A model generated the notes under the pieces. It searched no databases. It saw only the letters and a program-made list of their open reading frames with translations, and was not told the DNA's origin. Shown piece by piece: positions 1-8,127 of a stretch of DNA of 64,000 nt. The number at the start of each line of letters is the position of its first letter. Position 1 is the first letter of the stretch. The DNA comes from Pseudorhizobium pelagicum (GTDB lineage Bacteria > Pseudomonadota > Alphaproteobacteria > Rhizobiales > Rhizobiaceae). The translations under genes were made by a program, and so were the position numbers. The stretch covers positions 87,557 to 151,556 of the forward strand of contig JOKI01000006.1 in NCBI GenBank assembly GCA_000722615.1, read 5' to 3'.

Positions 1-134
1 TGGGAATGGGCATGGTGGCTCTTGTTGTGGTCGGTGACGCCCCGGCCAACCTCGACGTCATCAAGGAGGCAAAGCTCCCGAAGAAGGCGAGAGACCGCAT
101 CAACGCCGACATAGCAGCAGCCGCCGGCACCTGA
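1..134 (+). CDS. C-terminal fragment of an unidentified protein
   Basis: An open frame enters from the left edge and stops at TGA 132-134, giving about 43 residues. They start with a hydrophobic Gly/Val-rich stretch ([12 protein letters not shown]) and end in a Lys/Asp-rich tail. The start lies outside the window. The hydrophobic patch could be the end of a membrane segment, but I do not recognise the family and assign no function. Confidence 0.4.
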   Translation, partial: GMGMVALVVVGDAPANLDVIKEAKLPKKARDRINADIAAAAGT

Positions 135-716
135 TCCTTGGCCTGCCGTGGCGGAGGGCTCACGGCCTCTCCGCCACGGCAGGCCACACGGCCGCGTGCG
201 GCATCGAACGAAGTCGAAACACGGCTTTCTTGCGCCCGCCTCCTGCCTCGACTCGTGATGCCGCAGGGCAATCGCCATGCTGGCGGCTGTCTGCAAAAGC
301 GGCCGTGACCCGCTGACTCCCTGCCATTCGACGGCCGGCATTCGCGGGAGACATGAGTACGAAAGCTTCGGTCTCTTCTTTGATCGCATGACCTGGCACC
401 CATTTCTTTCGGTCAAAGAGGCCGATCTCGCGCGCAGTCTGGCCGAGGCGTTGCGGCACTGCGCGGGCAGAAGCGATGGTCGGCACGTCCGTCACGACGT
501 ATCCTGGCGCGACCAGATGAAGACGATGGGAGAACCGAGACGCAGAGCGTCGGTCGCGGGCCGCTGCAGGCTATCAGGACTTGCCGGTCAGCAGCGAGGC
601 ATGAGGACGCCTCAACCTCGTCCTGTGGACATGAAGCGAGGCGGTTTCCAGCCGTCTGAGTGTGGCAGACGAAGAAAACCTGTATGGCTGCAGGGATCGA
701 CAAGCACTCACCTTCT
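135..716. other. Non-coding stretch, no gene recognised
   Basis: The 580 bases between the left-edge fragment and the Rrf2 gene contain open frames on both strands, but none has a ribosome binding site together with a recognisable protein. Bases 135-180 contain complementary arms (TGGCGGAG and CTCCGCCA) that could act as a terminator for the upstream fragment; no T-run follows. Confidence 0.4.
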
Positions 717-1163
717 TCAAGATGCGCACTCCTTGCCATAGCGTCCCGCAAGGTCGGGAAATCCCTTCGCCACGTCAGCAAGGGTGACGTCGGCGAACCT
801 TCTGCGCAAGAGGTCCTCCGCTTCGTTGAAGACATCCTTCAGCGTCGCGTTGACCGTCTGCTCGATCTGGCAACCGGGCACGTCGTATGCAGGTCCAACT
901 GCAAAGATGGAGGGTTCTCCGACGGCGCGGTAGATGTCGAGAGGCGTCAGTTCCCCAAGAGGACGGGAAAGCCTCCAGCCACCGCCGTGCCCCTTCACGG
1001 AAACCACATAGCCCTCGCCGCGCAGACCCGCCGGGGTCCGTCGGATCACAACCGGGTTGGCGCCGAGCATGCCGGCGATCATCTCGGAGGTCATGGCCCC
1101 ATCATATCGCCCCATATGGATCAAGACGTGCAGCATGCGTGAAAGCCGGCTGTCTTGCCTCAA
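717..1163 (-). CDS. Rrf2-family transcriptional regulator
   Basis: The 148-residue product has an N-terminal winged helix (about residues 3-70) with the Rrf2 signatures RLSRMLHVL, NPVVIRR and GGGWRLSRP. The start chosen is TTG at 1163, because AGAGG lies 8-9 bases upstream and the protein then begins like its relatives (MRQDSRLSRM); an upstream in-frame start at 1217 would add 18 unrelated residues. Iron-sulfur Rrf2 proteins carry three clustered Cys; here only Cys98 and one near the C terminus are present, so thiol redox sensing (YwnA-like) is more likely than a cluster. A Pro in NPVVIRRTPAG replaces the Met usual at the end of the recognition helix. It is divergent from a FAD oxidoreductase gene that it probably represses. 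Confidence 0.85.
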   Translation of the reverse strand: MRQDSRLSRMLHVLIHMGRYDGAMTSEMIAGMLGANPVVIRRTPAGLRGEGYVVSVKGHGGGWRLSRPLGELTPLDIYRAVGEPSIFAVGPAYDVPGCQIEQTVNATLKDVFNEAEDLLRRRFADVTLADVAKGFPDLAGRYGKECAS

Positions 1164-1241
1164 TATCGTTCCTCTTTGTGAAATTCCTGGCGCTGCCATA
1201 GCACAATTGGCGGTCACGACACAATCGAAGTGCCTTGATTA

Positions 1242-1270
1242 TTGACACCCGTCGATCATGCCACTTATAC
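1242..1270 (+). promoter_or_regulatory. Sigma-70-type promoter of the oxidoreductase-methyltransferase unit
   Basis: TTGACA at 1242-1247 and TTATAC at 1265-1270 are exactly 17 bases apart and lie 24 bases upstream of the oxidoreductase ATG. The promoter sits in the divergent intergenic space shared with the Rrf2 gene, so the operator is expected here, although I see no clear palindrome. Confidence 0.6.
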
Positions 1271-1293
1271 TGTTGCGTGAACAGGAGGCCGTC

Positions 1294-2216
1294 ATGCGCG
1301 ACACCATCTACGACGTCATCATCATCGGCGGAAGCTACGCCGGACTGTCAGCAGCCCTTCAACTGGCCCGCGCCCGACGCCGGGTGCTCATCATCGACGA
1401 GGGTCTCCGGCGCAACCGGTCTGCCTCCCACTCGCATGGCTTCATCACCCAGGACGGCGTCGATCCCGCCGTCATCGCAGCCCAGGCGCGGGCCCAGGTG
1501 ATGGACTATGCGACGGTGGACTGGCTGGCCGGTCGAGCCGATGGCGTACAGCTGGCCAAGAACCGGGAGCCGGCAAGCCAACATATCGAAGTGACGGGTG
1601 GCGCCTGGCGTCACGCTTCGCGCCGGCTGATCCTGGCTCTCGGCGTCACCGACTCCTTCCGGAGATCGAGGGCTTGAAGGAACGGTGGGGCAGACACGTC
1701 TTTCATTGCCCCTACTGCCATGGCTACGAGCTGAACCAGGGCAGCATCGGCGTGATCGCCGGCTCCGAACTTTCCCTCCACCAGGCGCTGATGCTGCCTG
1801 ACTGGGGTCCAACGACCTTGCTCCTCAACCAGGCTTTCGATCCGCGCGCCGATCAACTGGCAGCACTCGCAGCCCGTGGCGTCGCCGTTGAACGCAGTCT
1901 TGTGAAATCCATCAGGGGTGACGCCGATGTCGAGCTTGCCGATGGTCGCACGCTGTCATTCTCGGGGCTGTTCGCGCTCGCTCCATTCAAGACAACGACC
2001 TCGCTCCCGCAGCAGCTTGGCCTTGACTTCGATGAAACACCGCTCGGCTCCATCATCAGGACCGATGCGATGAAGGAGACCAGCTTGGCTGGCGTCTTCG
2101 CGTGCGGCGATGCCGTACGGGCGACGGCCTCCGTTGCCCTGGCCGTCGCCGATGGAAACCTCGCAGGGGTCGCTGCCCACCGTTCATTGATGTCCGGCGG
2201 TATCGCTCATGGCTAG
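1294..2216 (+). pseudogene. NAD(P)/FAD-dependent oxidoreductase (thioredoxin-reductase-like), frameshifted
   Basis: The start is ATG 1294, with AGGAGG at 1283-1288. The first frame encodes the FAD-binding Rossmann motif (DVIIIGGSYAGLSAA) and stops early at about 1674. The next frame continues without loss of homology: LKERWGRHVFHCPYCHGYEL, with the CPYC redox pair, then the second FAD signature VFACGDAV near the end. Restoring one base in GACTCCTTCCGGAG (about 1658-1664) rejoins both parts into a protein of about 307 residues, normal for the family. The gene is therefore either inactivated by a one-base deletion or miscalled. It overlaps the next gene by 8 bases and is divergent from an Rrf2 regulator, an arrangement I recall from other rhizobia. 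Confidence 0.8.
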
Positions 2217-2868
2217 GTTCGTCGGACGACAGGCAGGTTACATCGAAGCAACCCGGCGTCAGGTTCCCGGTCTGGACGACCTGCATCGGATGACGGGGCT
2301 GCTTCTGGCAGAGCGGATTGCAGAGGAGGGACGCGTTCTCGTTGTCGGAGCAGGTGGCGGCCTGGAGCTGAGGGCGCTTGCGCAGCAGCATGCGGGTTGG
2401 TCCTTTGACGGTGTCGATCCATCCTCGGACATGCTGGCACTGGCGCAACAGACGACATCCTGCCATTCCAGCCGGATCCGTCTTCGCCAGGGCGATATCC
2501 ATGCCGCCCCCAAGGGTCCGTTCGATGGAGCCGTCTGCCTGCTGGTATTTCATCATATCTCTCCGGAGGAGAGGATGGAGACGCTTCGTGGTATTCGTCA
2601 TCGGCTGTCTGCGGGATCCCCCTTCGTCCTCGCCCATGTCAGCTTTCCCCAAAGCGAGCCGGATCGCTCGCTCTGGATGGAAAGGCACATCGCGTTTGGC
2701 GCTGGTCCCGGAATGGACAGGTGGGACGCGGCCCGAATCGGAATGATGAAGAGGCTCTTCATCGACGCGCCCGAGGACGAACAGGCTCATTTGCACGACG
2801 CCGGGTTCACGGATGTTGCGCAGTTCTATCAGGCGTTCAGCTTTCGAGGCTGGATCGCTTACGCATGA
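2209..2868 (+). CDS. Class I SAM-dependent methyltransferase
   Basis: The 219-residue product has a Rossmann-type methyltransferase core: motif I VLVVGAGGGLELRAL (about residues 43-57), an acidic end of strand 2 (FDGVDPSSDM), RLRQGDIH, and motif IV-like AVCLLVFHHI. The substrate cannot be told from sequence. The ATG at 2209 lies inside the end of the oxidoreductase gene (8-base overlap), which implies co-transcription and translational coupling. With the upstream oxidoreductase and the divergent Rrf2 gene it forms a three-gene redox unit. An inverted-repeat hairpin follows 105 bases after the stop. Confidence 0.85.
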   Translation: MARFVGRQAGYIEATRRQVPGLDDLHRMTGLLLAERIAEEGRVLVVGAGGGLELRALAQQHAGWSFDGVDPSSDMLALAQQTTSCHSSRIRLRQGDIHAAPKGPFDGAVCLLVFHHISPEERMETLRGIRHRLSAGSPFVLAHVSFPQSEPDRSLWMERHIAFGAGPGMDRWDAARIGMMKRLFIDAPEDEQAHLHDAGFTDVAQFYQAFSFRGWIAYA

Positions 2869-2972
2869 CCAACCCCTGAAAACGTCAGCGGCTCAGGCGG
2901 CAATACCCGCCTGGCGCCTGGGGCGAGACCTTCTGGTGAGCGATGTACCCCACGTAACGCGGAGAGCCACCT

Positions 2973-3017
2973 GATGCTGCTGGGTTGCCAGCAGCATCAA
3001 TTAAGGCACCTTTAATT
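2973..3017 (+). terminator. Two consecutive hairpins downstream of the methyltransferase
   Basis: Bases 2973-2983 and 2988-2998 form a perfect 11-bp stem (GATGCTGCTGG / CCAGCAGCATC) with a 4-base loop. Immediately after it, 2999-3017 (AATTAAGGCACCTTTAATT) folds into a second AT-rich 8-bp stem. There is no long T-run, so the pair may terminate the Rrf2-linked operon or act in the leader of the following GGDEF-EAL gene. Confidence 0.5.
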
Positions 3018-3059
3018 AGGCGCCTCTAAGGTGGAAAGAACGACCACGCGGACTTCGCC

Positions 3060-5618
3060 ATGCAAGCTCGGCCCCCGATTCCTTCAACTGTTCAATCCGC
3101 GGTGGCCGGCAGGCATGACATGCCCGAGGTGATGAATTGGCTTCCCCTGCCGCTGGCCATTGTCACGGCGGATGGCGAGACGGTCGCCGTCAACCAGGCC
3201 TTCCATTCGGCATGGCCGAAGACGGACCCCAAGGCGGGGCCGAAGACGGGATCAACGCCATCCCTCCTCGATCTGATCGACAATGACGACCGGCAGCGCG
3301 TCCTTGTCGGGGTGCGCCGTTTGGCAATGGGCAATCCGTCGCCCGAAGAGCTGCTTGTTAGGGTGAACGGCAAGCTGCGCCATGTGCAGGTCGCGGCGTC
3401 TCCCCTGCCGCCCGGCATGGCCCCGGCTGCAGCCGTCCTCCTGCTTCCACTGGACATCCACCCACGAACCGATGCCGCCGACGATCTTACCTTCAGTGAA
3501 AGCCGGTGGAATCACGCCCTGATCTCCTCCGAGCTTGGGGTCTGGGATCATAACTGGGGCAAGGGAGATAAATATTACTCGCCCACCTGGTACAAGATGC
3601 GCGGCCTCAGGCCCGACGATCCCCTGCCATCAAGCACGGCTGAATGGCTTGAGAAGGTCCACCCCCATGACCGCGCCAAGGTCATGGTCGCGATGGACAA
3701 ACAGGCTGCGGGAGATCCCGCCTATGCCGTCTTCGACTACCGGGAACGGCACAAGGATGGTCACTGGGTGTGGATTGAATGTCGGGGCGCGGCCGTGGCG
3801 TGGGACGCTGATGGCCGACCCACCCGTGTCGTCGGCACCGATACCGATATCACGGAGCGAAAGGCCTCTGAAGAGGCGGCCTCTCGCAACGCCCGAAGGC
3901 TGGAGATGGCGCTCGACATCTCCGGGATCGGCGTGTTCGAAGCCAATTTCACCACGGGAGAGACGGAATGGGACGAGCGGATGTTCACCATCTACGGGGT
4001 CCCGGACAGCGGCAGAATTGCCATTGGCGGCCTGTGGGAAAGCAGGGTTCATCCCGATGATCTGCCGCGCGCGACCAGGACAGTGGAGGACCATGCGGGC
4101 AGCCTGGAACCCTTCGCCGACGAATATCGCATCCGGCTTGACGATGGCCGTGAACGTATCATCAAAAGCTACAGCAAGCGTTTCGTCGACCACGACGGCC
4201 AGTCCAGGATGGTGGGTGCCAATTGGGATGTGACCGAAGAGGTCCTGCTGCGGCGGGAACTGGAGCGTGCAAAGGATCTGGCCGAAGCCAGAAGCGCGGC
4301 GCTTGAGGCTGCCCGTCAGGAGATCGAGTACAGCGCCCTGCACGACGACCTGACGGATCTGCCCAACCGGCGGTATCTGGACGCTGCGCTTCGACGTTGG
4401 ATGGGACCTGGAGGCGAACAAGGCGACGTCGCCGTTCTTCACGTCGATCTCGACAGGTTCAAGCACATCAATGACACCTTGGGCCATGTAACCGGCGATA
4501 GCCTCCTCACCTATGTCGCCGAGGTCCTGAAACATTGTACAGACGCGGTCGATTTCGTGGCGCGCGTCGGGGGTGATGAATTCGTGATCATGCGTCACTT
4601 TCGCGGACCGGCAAAAGGGCTGCGCGAACTGGCCGAAAGGATCATTGGCGAACTGAGCAAGCCGGTGGTGCGCAATGGCAACCTTTGCCGCATCGGCGCC
4701 AGCATCGGCATTGCCTGCCAACAGCAGGGACAAGGGGATGCGGCGCAACTTCTCCTCAACGCCGATATCGCCCTCTACCGTGCCAAGAAGAATGGCCGCA
4801 ATCGGCACGAGTTCTTCTCCGCCCAGACCTATCGGGAGATTGTCAGCAACAAGAAGACCGCCGACGAAATCCTCGCCGCGCTTGAACAGCGCGAATTCAT
4901 CCCATTCTATCAGTTGCAGTTTCGGGCAGACTCGCTGGAGGTGGACGGGGTCGAAACGCTTGCACGCTGGGCCACCCCCGATGGCCGGCTTCTCGGGCCG
5001 GACGCGTTCCTGTCCGTGGCAGAAGAGCTTGGAGTCGTTGCCGAGATCGATGCCATGATGTTGAGTGCGGCACTCGACGACTTCAGACGCTGGCAGAGGC
5101 TGGGGCTCAACATTCCGAAGGTCTCGGTCAATGTCTCCTACCGCCGCCTGTCCGATCCCGCCCTGATGAAACACCTGCGCACCCTCGACTTCCAACCGGG
5201 CACCCTGTCTTTCGAATTGCTCGAATCCATCTTCCTCGACCAGTGCGACGCGCAGATCCTGCAGCGGCTGGCTGACCTGCGTGATCTTGGCATCGCGCTG
5301 GAGATTGACGACTTCGGCACCGGCCACGCATCGATCGTGAGCCTTCTGAAAACTGCCCCGGACGCGCTCAAGATCGACCGTGAGCTGGTCAAGGGCATCG
5401 TCGACTCCACCGAGCAGCGGCAGCTGCTGCGCTCCATCATCGACATCGGTCACTCCCTCGGCATCTGCGTCGTGGCAGAGGGTGTGGAAACCGGTGCCCA
5501 TGTTGGCATTCTGCGCGACCTGGGCTGTGACGTGCTGCAAGGATATGCGCTGGCAAAACCGATGCCGGCTGCGCATCTGGCTGACTTCATCAACCGCCAA
5601 CCATGGCGCAGGATCTGA
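3060..5618 (+). CDS. PAS-PAS-PAS-GGDEF-EAL cyclic-di-GMP signalling protein
   Basis: This 852-residue protein has no membrane segment and no signal peptide, so it should be cytosolic. An N-terminal PAS-like region (about 25-110) is followed by two PAS/PAC domains (about 145-270 and 280-400, each ending in a PAC-type segment), a short helix, a GGDEF domain (about 430-590) and an EAL domain (about 605-845). The diguanylate cyclase signature is intact: GGDEF begins at residue 504, with DLDRFKHINDTLGH upstream. The RxxD inhibitory site is absent (DAVD at that position). In the EAL domain the signature reads E632-T-L, and the other metal and catalytic residues are present (VSVNVS, FELLES, DDFGTG, KID, AEGVET). 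Both activities are therefore possible. The start is uncertain: ATG 3120 is an alternative, as neither has a strong ribosome binding site. Confidence 0.9.
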   Translation: MQARPPIPSTVQSAVAGRHDMPEVMNWLPLPLAIVTADGETVAVNQAFHSAWPKTDPKAGPKTGSTPSLLDLIDNDDRQRVLVGVRRLAMGNPSPEELLVRVNGKLRHVQVAASPLPPGMAPAAAVLLLPLDIHPRTDAADDLTFSESRWNHALISSELGVWDHNWGKGDKYYSPTWYKMRGLRPDDPLPSSTAEWLEKVHPHDRAKVMVAMDKQAAGDPAYAVFDYRERHKDGHWVWIECRGAAVAWDADGRPTRVVGTDTDITERKASEEAASRNARRLEMALDISGIGVFEANFTTGETEWDERMFTIYGVPDSGRIAIGGLWESRVHPDDLPRATRTVEDHAGSLEPFADEYRIRLDDGRERIIKSYSKRFVDHDGQSRMVGANWDVTEEVLLRRELERAKDLAEARSAALEAARQEIEYSALHDDLTDLPNRRYLDAALRRWMGPGGEQGDVAVLHVDLDRFKHINDTLGHVTGDSLLTYVAEVLKHCTDAVDFVARVGGDEFVIMRHFRGPAKGLRELAERIIGELSKPVVRNGNLCRIGASIGIACQQQGQGDAAQLLLNADIALYRAKKNGRNRHEFFSAQTYREIVSNKKTADEILAALEQREFIPFYQLQFRADSLEVDGVETLARWATPDGRLLGPDAFLSVAEELGVVAEIDAMMLSAALDDFRRWQRLGLNIPKVSVNVSYRRLSDPALMKHLRTLDFQPGTLSFELLESIFLDQCDAQILQRLADLRDLGIALEIDDFGTGHASIVSLLKTAPDALKIDRELVKGIVDSTEQRQLLRSIIDIGHSLGICVVAEGVETGAHVGILRDLGCDVLQGYALAKPMPAAHLADFINRQPWRRI

Positions 5619-5660
5619 CCCGCGGCCGATCAACCGCCAAAGGTCCAGTTGCGCCTGCGG
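5603..5660 (+). repeat. Imperfect direct repeat, copy 1 (3' end of the GGDEF-EAL gene)
   Basis: This 58-base stretch covers the last codons and immediate downstream flank of the GGDEF-EAL gene. It matches bases 6382-6439 at about 49 of 58 positions without gaps, with identical blocks ATGGCGC, TCTGACCC, CGCCAAAGG and GTTGCGCCTGCGG. It may mark an old duplication. Confidence 0.6.
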
Positions 5661-5754
5661 ATGCCTCCTCCGCCAACGCTATTGATAACAGTAGTCTTTT
5701 ATAGATTTACCGATGCTATACCCGGACATTTGATGTGCGGGATAATGGGACGAC

Positions 5755-5790
5755 GAAAAAGACCGAGCATCGCAATCAAGCAAAGCTCGG
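5755..5790 (-). terminator. Rho-independent terminator of the Flp pilin gene
   Basis: On the minus strand, a CCGAGC/GCTCGG stem (5785-5790 with 5763-5768) is followed at once by TCTTTTTCG. It lies 75 bases past the pilin stop codon and has the stem-plus-T-run form of an intrinsic terminator, although the stem is short and the loop long. Confidence 0.5.
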
Positions 5791-5864
5791 CTTCTAGTTC
5801 TTACTGACCAACCCCTGTGCTGGAGTTAGGTGATGCACCTTAGAAGGCGCATGTTGCGAAATCC

Positions 5865-6074
5865 TTAATCGTCAGCCGAAGGTGCTGGTGTCGTACCCTT
5901 GTTGGTAGCGTCGTCCATCTTGCCGGCAACGCCCTTGAAGGCATTGTCCAGCGAGTTTCCGAGAGTGGAGGCGCCAGCAATGAGGGCGACAGAAATGAGG
6001 GCGGCGATCAGGCCGTATTCGATTGCAGTTGCGCCCGACTCGTCGCGGCGGAAGCGGGCAAAAAGCTTCATCAT
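5865..6074 (-). CDS. pilA: Flp/Fap-type type IVb pilin
   Basis: This is a short pilin of 69 residues. A basic leader (MMKLFARFRRDESG) is followed by the hydrophobic helix ATAIEYGLIAALISVAL, the standard Flp prepilin layout with cleavage after the Gly and Glu at about mature position 5. Starts are ATG 6074 or 6071; GGAG lies 8 bases upstream of 6074, so this is preferred over the in-frame GTG at 6083. The tail is Asp/Thr-rich. No tad or cpa assembly genes are in the window, so this is an orphan or extra pilin copy that would depend on a Tad system elsewhere. Confidence 0.9.
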   Translation of the reverse strand: MMKLFARFRRDESGATAIEYGLIAALISVALIAGASTLGNSLDNAFKGVAGKMDDATNKGTTPAPSADD

Positions 6075-6792
6075 GAGTTTCACTCCGTTGAATTAAACAG
6101 CATCAACCGAGGTCTCCGCCTCAGCTGTTCACACGCTGCCTGAAGGACTTTGAGAAACAGCTAATGGTTCCAGTTAACCAGAGGTAAACTCCGCTGCTCC
6201 CATGCCCGATAATGGAGCTGCCATTTGATTTTGTTCCTCGCCAGGCAGGGGGGATGACGAGCAAATCTCCGCGACCGCCAGAACCGGATGCGGAGCCGCC
6301 CCGGGGCGCGTGGCGTTGCCGCGATCGCTTGCCGGATGGCTTGCACCCCGAAGCGAGCCTCGGCCACAAGGTCGCACAACAATGGCGCCTGGTCTGACCC
6401 TCGACCGATCGATCGCCAAAGGCCCCGTTGCGCCTGCGGGCATATGCTCGCGTAGGCATGCGCGGACGAGACCGCTAGCCAGCTGGTCGATCAGATCGCG
6501 GAGCGCGCCTTTCTCCGGATGGCCGCGTATTCGCCCCAGGTCTTCAGGTCGCCGCGGTAGCATTGCGTCTCGTCCGGGTTCACGTCCCCCTACCTGGACC
6601 CGGCTTACATCTGATCGAAAGTGTTTGGGGGCGCGGGTGCAGAACCAAAGGAGGCCAACATTTGATGGAATGGGGGGCTGTATGTGGTCACCCTTGCCCC
6701 TTCATTCTCGCCTGGGATGGCGCCACACGAAAAATTGCGCGTGACCGTCCTTCCGCTTGTTGCTTAAAGGAGGAGCCAACCCGGAGCCCGCC
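6075..6792. other. Gene-poor stretch with a repeat remnant
   Basis: About 720 bases between the pilin and the SMR pump hold no convincing gene. Bases 6382-6439 repeat the end of the GGDEF-EAL gene, and the frame leading into that repeat ends QQWRLV-stop, like the gene's own terminus QPWRRI-stop. The stretch could be the scar of a lost second EAL gene. Confidence 0.4.
6382..6439 (+). repeat. Imperfect direct repeat, copy 2
   Basis: This is the partner of 5603-5660 (about 49 of 58 identical, same orientation, about 780 bases downstream). The upstream flank is no longer similar at DNA level, although the encoded last residues are (QQWRLV versus QPWRRI). It is therefore an old, diverged copy rather than a recent duplication. 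Confidence 0.6.
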
Positions 6793-7125
6793 ATGTTGAA
6801 TTTTCTCTTTCTCGGACTTGCTATCGTCGGTGAGGTGGTCGCCACCAGTGCGTTGAAGGCCTCGCAAGGGTTCACACAGCCGGTTCCAAGCCTGATCGTG
6901 GTGATCGGCTACGGAGTTGCTTTCTTCTTCCTCTCGCTCACCCTGAAAGTGATCCCGATCGGCATCGCCTACGCTACTTGGTCCGGTGCCGGGGTGGTGT
7001 TGGTCGCATTGATCGGCCAACTCTGGTTTCACCAGAAGCTGGATCTGGCGGCTGTCATCGGGATTGGCTTCATCATCGTAGGCGTTCTGCTGATAAACGT
7101 CGTGTCGAAGGCTGGCGGGCACTGA
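6793..7125 (+). CDS. Small multidrug resistance (SMR) efflux protein
   Basis: This 110-residue protein has four predicted membrane helices and belongs to the EmrE/SugE/QacE family of proton-coupled exporters of cationic compounds. The essential Glu14 in helix 1 is present (GLAIVGEVVATSALK), as is the family motif IGIAYATWSGAGVV in helix 3. ATG 6793 was chosen because the protein then has the usual family length and CGGAG lies upstream; the longer frame from 6757 adds a non-conserved leader. The gene stands alone between non-coding stretches. It is more EmrE-like than SugE-like, and the substrate is unknown. Confidence 0.9.
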   Translation: MLNFLFLGLAIVGEVVATSALKASQGFTQPVPSLIVVIGYGVAFFFLSLTLKVIPIGIAYATWSGAGVVLVALIGQLWFHQKLDLAAVIGIGFIIVGVLLINVVSKAGGH

Positions 7126-7303
7126 TAACTTGCTTAAGGTGGCACCATTGCCCTACGGCAACGACTAGCTGTTCATCCCTTTTTCTGGTCGAGGTCTCCG
7201 TGTGCGAGGCGGCTTAGGCTTTGCCATCTGGTTGTCGCTTGGTTACCAAATCCATGCCTCTTTCCCTGGCGATGGATACACCGCCGGTGATGGCGTTGGA
7301 TAG

Positions 7304-7624
7304 CTAGTGGTCGATGACCATCTCCTTGGTTTTGATACCCTTCAGCCCGCACCCGATGGCCTTCGGTTGTGGAGCCATGGTGCGACAGTAGGCGAGAGCG
7401 ACCATGTCTTCGGTGTGCATGCTTGCCTCCGGTCCCATGGCGTGGTTGGGTGGATTGTGAGCCACCGGAGCGTTGTCTGCCTCCCTGCCCTTACCGATGA
7501 CGAGCTTGCCGCAGCCTGGCCACTGGCAGAGGTAGTTGTCCGTGAGGAAGACCCGCTCCCGAAGACCGGGCCCTCGCTTGTCCTTGTAGAGCGTGTTGTG
7601 CTGGGGCTTGTAGCGCAGTGCCAT
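7304..7624 (-). pseudogene. Decayed phage-type HNH endonuclease
   Basis: The 106-residue frame keeps the flavour of phage HNH proteins: LRERVFLTDNYLCQWPGCG followed by LVIGKGREADNAPVAH. The expected His-His and HRGD-type segment is replaced by HNPPNHAMG, and the second half, which should carry the Asn/His or CxxC-H metal site, reads MVALAYCRTM. The catalytic core is therefore lost. After the stop the same frame continues as LSNAITGGVSIARER before another stop, which suggests one or more further lesions. It is best seen as a remnant of a mobile element. Confidence 0.4.
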
Positions 7625-7815
7625 CTACAGGCCTTCTCGATGAACCGGATTGCGCCCCACCAGGCAGCAGTGAGCAGTTCGAGCCTCCGCCAGGTGGTGG
7701 CGGCCGCGGCAAACCGACATGTCTGCATATCAACCTGTTCTCATGTGTGTTGTAGATGGTTGCTGGCGACTCAAGAATATTCGATGCATTGGTGGCAAAT
7801 AGCAGAGGGAAGCGA

Positions 7816-8127
7816 ATGTCAGTCTTCATGGTGTCGTTCCGCATTGCGGACAGAACCACCGTCATCGGCTCTTATGAGGAGCGATACGACTCCGTGAACA
7901 CCACAATCCAATCCCTCACGACGGGAAGGCGTTGGTCTGAAACCACTTCATTCCACCTCATCGAAAGTGATCTGAACTCGGCAGAACTGGCGACTTCGAT
8001 TGACCGAGCCTCGCTACTCGACCACGGCGTGGATCTGCTGGTCTGTATCAATCTTTCGAAGAAGGGCTACAAGGTCGTCGGTGATAACAGGGATCAAGAC
8101 ATCGATGCCATCATGGCGCACCGTTAG
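7816..8127 (+). CDS. Hypothetical protein, possible SinR/Cas2-like small fold
   Basis: ATG 7816 has AGAGGGA upstream and gives 103 residues beginning MSVFMVSFRIADR. The pattern of a hydrophobic first strand (FMVSFRI), a middle WSETTSFHLIESDLNSAEL and a third hydrophobic strand GVDLLVCINLSKKGYKVVG resembles small SinR-like or Cas2-like plasmid and phage proteins of ferredoxin-like fold. That comparison is from memory and weak. No cas genes or repeats are nearby. It sits opposite the HNH remnant, in a mobile-element-like patch. Confidence 0.55.
   Translation: MSVFMVSFRIADRTTVIGSYEERYDSVNTTIQSLTTGRRWSETTSFHLIESDLNSAELATSIDRASLLDHGVDLLVCINLSKKGYKVVGDNRDQDIDAIMAHR

Noticed and set aside
3630..5633. 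667-residue frame antisense to the GGDEF-EAL gene
   Set aside because: The plus-strand gene has full domain support, and the antisense frame has none.
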